From Eurosta solidaginis (Eukaryota; Arthropoda; Insecta; Diptera; Tephritidae): a DNA stretch of 64,000 nt. The notes beneath the pieces were generated by a model that searched no databases, was not told where the DNA came from, and worked only from the letters and a program-made list of their open reading frames with translations. Made by a program: the position numbers and the translations under genes. Positions 56,640 through 64,000 of this stretch are shown piece after piece. Position 1 is the first letter of the stretch; every line of letters begins with the position of its first letter. The stretch lies in NCBI RefSeq assembly GCF_040869045.1, contig NC_090323.1, forward strand, positions 170,026,083 to 170,090,082, read 5' to 3'.

Positions 56640-57207
56640 AACTTCATATTGTATATTTTTTTTTCTTTTTTAACTTTCATTTACAATATCATATTCTTGT
56701 TCGCAAATTTTAATAATTTTTATTTCCTGCCAAATTTGTTTTGTCATAGGTGTTAGGAATTTGTTTTGTAGCCTTGTCGCAGCATTCACTTTTTGTATTT
56801 TGGTATCAATGAAATTCTCAATTCTTTTGTTTTTTTTTTATTTATTTTGTTATACACCAATTTCACGGTAAAGATGATAATGGATGGTAAAGGTGATGGT
56901 CAGGGGGAATTCGAATCAGCGTTGTAATTATTAGGCAAGATCGCCAATTGTAGTTATATGAATAACTTGGTTGGTTAAAATATTTTTATATTTAATTTAA
57001 ATCGTTTCTATCGAACCCAATTTTTTATGTCATGAAAACTTTTGATAATTACAAAATCACTATTGAAAATTAAAATATTGGTAAAACATATTAAAATTAC
57101 AAAGTTCAAAGTAACTTAAGCACTACGTTAAATGAAAATAATAAGAACCCTACATAGTGATATAGAAGTATTACATATATGCTCTAAGCTCTACGCATTG
57201 GTGCGGT
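56640..57207. other. AT-rich non-coding interval, right copy
   Basis: Counterpart of 5429-5995, one base longer in the T-run near 56838. No gene. Confidence 0.6.
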
Positions 57208-58406
57208 CAGTGCACGGACTTTTAAAAAGAGAATGTTCGTAGGCGAAAAATTAAAATAGTGGTAGAAGTTGGTAGATTTTTTTTTTTTTTTTTTTCAAGA
57301 AAACAATAGCTACATTTTATATTTGTACAAAACAATTCATATTTTATTGTAAAACAGATAAAGCACATTTCACGGAAATAACACTTAAAAAAAATGTAAA
57401 CAAAACAAAAAAATGCATTTAAATTTGTATATACATAGCTAATGCCCATATCATACTTTCTTCTTTCCTGTATTTTGAGCTTGAAATCTGAGGAAACTTT
57501 ACCGATACGTCTCATTACAACAACAATTTTCCAATGTACCAGTATTTTTCTGCCACAAAATAACTGACTTTGGCATGTTATCGTTTACTTAAACATTTTT
57601 TTATTTTCGTTCAAAATTATTCATAAAAAACTGAAGAAAATATAGCAGGAAAATATTTGCTACACATCTTTCATAAACAAATTTATTTGTTGTTTGAATT
57701 TGTGTACAAATTTTTCAAAATAAAAACCGAATTTCAACAAAAAAATTGTCAGAAAAAAACAAAAGAAAAATCTAGTTCCATATGGGTGTTATTAAATACA
57801 AGGAATAAAATCACATTCTACAAAGTAAAATTTTTTATACAATTTTATTAATTTAATTGGAGGCTGAAATAAAGTCCGTCCGATACAATACTCTTTTATT
57901 AATATTTGATTGGAAATGCTTGAAATTTTTAATCCATTACGCTTAACGGTTTTTATGTCGTTCATTATAGCTGCGGCTGCACTACTGTGAGATAATATTG
58001 CTAAGGAACACATTTATTCACTCAAATTTTCTTTTAGATGACCCTTTTCAGTTCCCAATTTTATCCATCCTTTAAAAATATCGTCGGAAAATATCTTTTC
58101 TATTATTTCTTTATCATATAACATTAATGATCGCCATTCGTTGTTAAGAATTTCCATGGAAGTCTTGTGAAATGGAAAACTTTAAGTAAGGGAACAATCA
58201 TTGTCATTTGACTAGAATTAATATTTTTTTCATCAACATTTTCTAAAAGGTGTAACTTTTAGCCTTCGAAATTGAGTCGTTTCGTACTTTCCTTACAAAG
58301 GCAAATGTTGGTAGATTTTTGGGCTTTGGTGGTAGAAGTGGTAGAAAATGAAAATGGGCTAAAAAGTTGGTAGATCTACCAATAAAGTGGTAAAGTCCGT
58401 GCACTG
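57208..58406 (-). mobile_element. Defective hAT transposon, right copy
   Basis: Same CAGTGCACGGACTTT inverted ends and GGTGCGGT/GGTGGGGT flanks as at 5996-7194. The transposase C-terminal remnant (SHSSAAAAIMND) is at 57792-58013. Confidence 0.88.
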
Positions 58407-58701
58407 GGTGGGGTGCTGAGATGTGCTCTATTTATTTATTTTTTAAATCACCCATTAATTATTTTTTTTTATACATTTTGATTTTACACTCACTTTTCAC
58501 TACTTTACGCTCTTTATCATTATGCCTTTTCTACATTGTTTCGCGCCTACAAAAGGGAGGTTGCAATTAACTTTTTTCCTTTTATTTTACACTTTGTGCA
58601 CCTCCCACTTAAATGTGCTCGCTGGTATACAATTACTTCTTTCCCTTTTATCTATATCGACATTTTTTATTAAAAACTTTCCACCTTAATTAAAATATTA
58701 G
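58407..58701. other. Non-coding interval, right copy
   Basis: Counterpart of 7195-7489; nothing recognised. Confidence 0.6.
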
Positions 58702-58703
58702 TA

Positions 58704-61700
58704 GAGGGACTCATGTAACCTTATAAATGCCCTATAAAATGTGTAAACGTATAAATTTATCTAGTGCGTAAGCGAGCTGTCAAATTTTGTATGAACAAGT
58801 AAGGAAGGTTAAGTTCGGGTGTAACCGAACATTACATACTCAGTTGAGAGCTATGTTGACAACATAAGGGAAAATAACCATGTAGGAAAATGAACCGAGG
58901 GAAACCCTGAAATGTGTTTGTATGACATGCGTATCAAATGAAAGGCATTAAAGAGTATTTTATGAGGGAGTGGGCCATAGTTCTATAGGTGGACGTCATT
59001 TAGGGATATAGCCATAAAGGTGGATCAGGGTTGACTCTAGAATGCGTTTGTACGATATGGGTATCAAATGAAAGGTGTTAATGAGTATTTTAAAAGGGAG
59101 TAATCCTTAGTTCCATAGGTTGACGCCGTTTCGAGATATCGCCATAAAGGTGGACCAGGGGTGACCCTAGAATTTGTTTGTACAATATGGGCATCAAACG
59201 AATGGTGTTAATGAGTATTTTAAAAGGGAGTGGGCCTTAGTTCTATAGGTGGATGCCGTTTCGAAATATCGCCATAAAAGTGGACCAGGGGTGACTCTAG
59301 AATGTGTTTGTACGATATGGGTATCAAATTAAAGGTATTAATGAGGGTTTTAAAAGCGAGTGGTGGTTGTTGTATAGGTGGCCGCCTTTTCGAGATATCG
59401 CCATAAAGGTGGGCCAGGGGTGACTCTAGAATGCGTTTGTACGATATGGGTATCAAATGAAAGGTGTTAATGAGTATTTTAAAAGGGAGTAATCCTTAGT
59501 TCCATAATTGGACGCCGTTTCGAGATATCGCCATAAAGGTGGACCAGGGGTGACCCTAGAATTTGTTTGTACAATATGGGTATCAAAAGAAAGGTGTTAA
59601 TGAGTATTTTAAAAGGGAGTAATCCTTAGTTCCATAGGTGGACGCCGTTTCGAGATATCGCCATAAAGGTTGGCCAGGGGTGACTCTAGAATTCGTTTGT
59701 GCAATATGGTTATCAAAAGAAAGGTGTTAATGAGTATTTTAAAAGGGAGTAATCCTTAGTTCCATAGGTGGACGCCGTTTCGAGATATCGTCATAAAGGT
59801 GGACCAGGGTGACCCTAGAATTTGTTTGTACAATATGGGTATCAAAAGAAAGATGTTAATGAGTATTTTAAAAGGGAGTAATCCTTAGTTCCATAGGTGG
59901 ACGCCGTTTCGAGATATCGCCATAAAGGTGGACCAGGGGTGACCCTAGAATATGTTTGTACAATATGGGCATCAAACGAAAGGTGTTAATGAGTATTTTA
60001 AAAGGGAGTGGGCCTTAGTTCTATAGGTGGAGGCCGTTTCGAAATATCGCCACAAACGTGGACCAGGGGTGACTCTAGAATGTGTTTGTACGATATGGGT
60101 ATCAAATTAAAGATATTAATGAGGGTTTTAAAAGGGAGTGGTGGTTGTTGTATAGGTGGTCGCATTTTCGAGATATCGTCATAAAGGTGGACCAGGAGTG
60201 ACCCTAGAATTTGTTTGTACAATATGGGTATCAAAAGAAAGGTGTTAATGAGTATTTTAAAAGGTAGTAATCCTTAGTTCCATAGGTGGACGCCGTTTCG
60301 AGATATCGCCATAAAGGTGGGCCAGGGGTGACTCTAGAATTCGTTTGTGCAATATGGGTATCAAACGAAAGGAGTTAATGAGTATATTAAAAGGGAGTGG
60401 GCCTTAGTTCTATAGGTGGACGCCTTTTCGAGGTATCGAAATAAAGGTGGACCAGGGGTGACTCTAGACTTTGTTTGTGCGATATGGGTATCAAATTAAA
60501 GGTGTTAATGAGCATTTTTAAAAGGGAGTGGGCCTTCGCTCTATAGGTGTTCGCCTTTTCGAGATATCGCCATAAAGGTGGACCAGGGGTGACTTTAGAA
60601 TATGTTTGTACGATATGGGTATCAAATGAAAGGTGTTAATGAGTATTTTAAAAGGGCGTGGGGCTTAGTTCTATAGGTGGACGCCTTTTCGAGATATCGC
60701 CATAAAGGTGAACCAGGGGTGACTCTAGAATGAGTTTGTACGATATGGGTATCAAATTAAAGGCATTAATGAGAGTTTTAAAAGGGAGTGGTGGTAGTTG
60801 TATATGTGAAGGCGTTTTCCAGATATCGACCAAAATGTGGACCAGGGTTACCCAGAACATTATCTGTTGGATACCGCTAATTTATTTATATATGTAATAC
60901 CTGCCAAGATTTTAAGGGTTTTTTATTTCGCCCTGCAGAACTTTTTCATTTTCTTCTACATAATATGGTAGGTGTCACAACCATTTTATAAAGTTTTTTC
61001 TAAAGTTATATTTCGCGTCAATAAAACAATCCAATTACCTTACCATGTTTCATCCCTCTTTTCGTATTTGGTATAGAATTTTGGCATTTTTTCCTTTTTC
61101 GTAATTTTCGATATCGAAAAAGTGGGCGTGGTCATAGTCGGATTTCGTTCGTTTTTCATACCAAGATAAAGTGAGTTCAAGTAAGCACGTGAACTAAGTT
61201 CATTAAAGATATGTCGATTTTTGCTCAAGTTATCGTGTTAACGGCCATGCGGAAGGACAGACGGACGACTGTGTATAAAAACTTGGCGTGGCATCAACTG
61301 ATTCCGCCCATTTTCACAGAAAACAGTTAACGTCATAAAATCTATGCCCGTAACAAATTTCAAAAGGATTGGTTAATTTTTGTTCGACTTATGGCGTTAA
61401 AAGTATCCTAGACAAATTAAATGAAAAAGCGCGGAGCCACGCCCATTTTGAAATTTTCTTTTATTTTTGTATTTTGTTGCACCACATCATTACTAAAGTT
61501 GAATGTTGACATAATTTACTTATATACTGTAAAGATATTAAATTTTTTGTTAAAATTTTACTTTAAAAAAATTTTTTTTTTAAAAGTGGGCGTGGTCCTT
61601 CTCCGATTTTGCTAATTTTTATTAAGCGTACATATAGTAATAGGAGTAACGTTCCTGCCAAATTTCATCATGATATCTTCAACGACTGCCAAATTACAGC

Positions 61701-62206
61701 TTGCAAATTTTTAAATTACCTTCTTTTAAAAGTGGGCGGTGCCACGCCCATTGTGCAAAATTTTACTAATTTTCTATTCTGCGTCATAAGTTCAACTCAT
61801 GTACCAAGTTTAGTCGCTTTATCTATCTTTTGTAATGAATTATCGCACTTTTTCGGTTTTTCGAAATTTTCGATATCGAAAAAGTGGGCGTGGTTATAGT
61901 CCGATATCGTTGACTTTAAATAGCGATCTGAGATGAGCGCTCAGGAACCTACATACCAAATTTCATCAAGATACCTCAAAATTTACTCAAGTTATCGTGT
62001 TAACGGACGGACAGACGGACGGACATGGCTCAATCAAATTTTTTTTCGATCCTGATTATTTTGATATATGGAAGTCTATATCTATCTCGATTCCTTTATA
62101 TATGTACAACCAACCGTTATCCAATCAAACTTAATATACTCTGTGAGCTCTGCTCAACTGAGTATAAAAATCATTTACGCAATTTGTATAAATTTACGCG
62201 CACATT
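58704..62206 (+). mobile_element. MITE pieces around the inverted HINE, right copy
   Basis: MITE pieces at 58704-58795 and 62169-62206 flank the HINE at 58796-62168. The distal MITE piece lies beyond the window because the LINE fills the rest. Confidence 0.85.
58796..62168 (-). mobile_element. Inverted HINE with 130-bp array, right copy
   Basis: Counterpart of 7584-10957. Most of the sequence differences between the two large copies fall in this element, for example near its hairpin end (58850-58920) and at 61283-61350. Confidence 0.87.
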
Positions 62207-64000
62207 GTATGCATGTATGTATGCATGTATGTATGTATGTATGTATTTATTTGAAAATTTGTTCCTAGCACAACAATTTTGACAAATTATTTAACAGTGC
62301 TAGTCATGAATAGCATAAGCTATAAAAATTGAACATTTATAATAATAATAAATTAGATTAATCCAATTAAATTAAGTATAACGTATAATAGTGAAATATT
62401 TATGTATGTAAATGTAAATCTTAAAACTAAAGAAAAGTAATTAATAAATAAATATTAAAAGACAGCAGAAGTGATGATAACCTTTGGCTGGTTATAGATC
62501 GAATAGTATTTAACAAATAAAGAAAGAAGACACAGAGATAGGAAAAGGACTTAGAAATGAACATTTTAACAACAACAATTTGAGATCCAGTTTAAGAGTC
62601 GTTAAAAAATGATGTTAGCTCTTTTTTGAAGTGCAGACCATTACTTAAGAGTCGAAGACTTGTAGGTAGGGAGTTCCAAAGACGTATTGCAGTAACAAAG
62701 AATTGGCGCTCAGGGGTTAGCGTGCGGTATCTAATGTGCTTAAGAAGAAGCAACGATCTTGATGATTGCAGAAAACTAAGCTTACGATATAGATAGTCAG
62801 GTTACTTCGTGTGTATCAATTTATGGAGGAAGGACAGTGTTTTGACTTTTAAAAGATTTTCGAAAGAAATATTTAGCAACCTTTCATCATGTTGTGATAC
62901 GTGGTCAAGTCTTTTCAACCCATAAACATATCTAGCAATGTTGTTGTAAACAATATTTAGTTTGTTCTTGCACAGATAGTCACAGTTTGAGTAAATCACA
63001 CAACCATGGAGTAGCGTAGGTATTAAGTACGCTTTAGCCAGAAGTAGTCTTATGTGCAAAGGCGTGAAATACTGTATTAACCATAGTATTTGAAGCATTC
63101 CATACACTTTTCCAACCGTTCTAAAAATATGGTCTTTCCATGTCATTGTTTTTTTAAAAATTACACCTAAGTTTTTCGCCGTATCTACGTATTCTATAAC
63201 GGAATTGTTGAACACTACATTCTCTAAATCATTAGTGGGAAAAGACCTTCTATGAATAACAATACATTTTTACTTATTCGGGTTTATACATAAGCCATTC
63301 ATAGTAGCCCATGAAAATATTTGATTCAAATCGTGGTTTAAGTTACTTATGGACAAGCTAGTTTGATCACGAGGACAACACGTAAACAACTGCACATCAT
63401 CAGCGTAGATATGAACATTACAATACTTATAAGTCATTGATATACAGAACAAATAACAGAGGACCCAGGATAGAGCCTTGAGGGACGCCTCTTAAGGCAT
63501 GTAGGAAGTCAGACTTTTCACCATCTATACATACTGCTTGAGTCCTATCGCCAAGATATGATCTTATAAGGGCAACTGCATGACCAGAGAAGTTAAATAA
63601 GTTTTCCAGCTTCCTACAGAGAAGAGTGTGGTCTACAGAATCAAAAGCTTTAGAGTGGTCAAGAAGTGTTAAGAAGGCAATGTAACTTTCATCCACTCGC
63701 TCACGAATTTCTTCTGTCACAGATAATAGTGCCGTTGTACAGCTCCGCTTTGACCTGAAACTGGACTGACTGTCTGACAGGAGCTTGTATTCATGTACAT
63801 ATGATACGATTTGCCCATGTAGAATACGTTCAACGACCTTAGAGAGGAAAGGGAGTATGGCTATTGGTCGATACTCATTATTTTGTTTACGGATTGGAAT
63901 AACTTTTGCAGCTTTCCAGTATATTGGGAAGACACCGGTCGTCAAAATTGAGTTGACCAAGTAAGTAATGTGGGGAAGGATTTTGGGAAGAATGACTTAA
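62207..64000 (-). mobile_element. Jockey-superfamily LINE, right copy, cut by the window end
   Basis: The (CATA)n tail, 3' UTR and RT C-terminus (63215-62802), YADD piece (63452-63270) and RT palm (63960-63427) are visible. The linker, nested LINE and endonuclease would lie beyond 64000. Same frameshifts as the left copy. Confidence 0.87.

Larger units (their letters stand above)
51212..64000. repeat. Right copy of the direct duplication
   Basis: Collinear with 1-12789. Differences seen include G/A-type changes at about 52124, 53165 and 54340, a T-run length change near 56838, and a cluster of changes at 58850-58920 and 61283-61350. By eye, the LINE part (62207-64000) shows no difference. 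The right end lies beyond the window. Confidence 0.97.

Overview
This is a gene-poor, repeat-dominated stretch of an insect nuclear genome. The best guess is a higher dipteran, and a tephritid-type fruit fly would fit. The clues are DINE-1/HINE-like elements carrying GTCY microsatellites and central tandem repeats, Jockey-type LINEs, AT-rich sequence with short introns, a TATA-box trypsin-like gene and a tRNA-derived SINE. The species is inferred and not proven. The 100-N gap at 45631-45730 shows the source is a draft scaffold.

Layout. Positions 1-12789 recur almost base for base, in the same orientation, at 51212-64000 (offset 51211-51212). Both copies are cut by the window edges, and the N gap lies between them. 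Each copy carries, in order: the Rep part of a broken Helitron; a minus-strand Ty3/gypsy gag-protease-RT remnant with a short element inserted on an 11-bp target duplication; a HINE with 130-bp repeats; a hAT element with an 8-bp target duplication; and a TA-flanked MITE that was later split by an inverted HINE and by a LINE. The LINE is itself split by a second LINE. Between the copies come a third large HINE whose array shows higher-order structure (15926-19720), a 129-bp array (21420-22310), a different HINE-like element filled with about 18 copies of a 152-bp satellite (22418-26200), and a truncated HINE (26755-28288).

The cellular genes are few. A trypsin-family gene encoding a probable inactive serine protease homologue lies at 30432-31100 (minus) with a TATA box and a poly(A) signal, and a degraded relative lies at 28867-29262. 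A multi-exon SAM-domain gene at 44087-45630 has lesions in its second exon and runs into the gap.

From 32.8 to 43.6 kb there is a TE nest: three copies of a tRNA-derived SINE; an LTR retrotransposon with about 99% identical 673-bp LTRs that has lost RT, RNase H and the integrase core; solo LTRs of the same family; two MITEs; and a LINE interrupting a HINE. After the gap come a two-level tandem array (45731-47145), an internally deleted LINE (47146-47983), a 517-bp near-perfect foldback (47984-48500), an LTR fragment, a 129-bp array, and the N-terminal half of the Helitron gene, which leads into the second copy of the duplication.

The genes form no operon or pathway. What the region mainly records is an order of insertions that can be read from target duplications, interruptions and one intact empty site.
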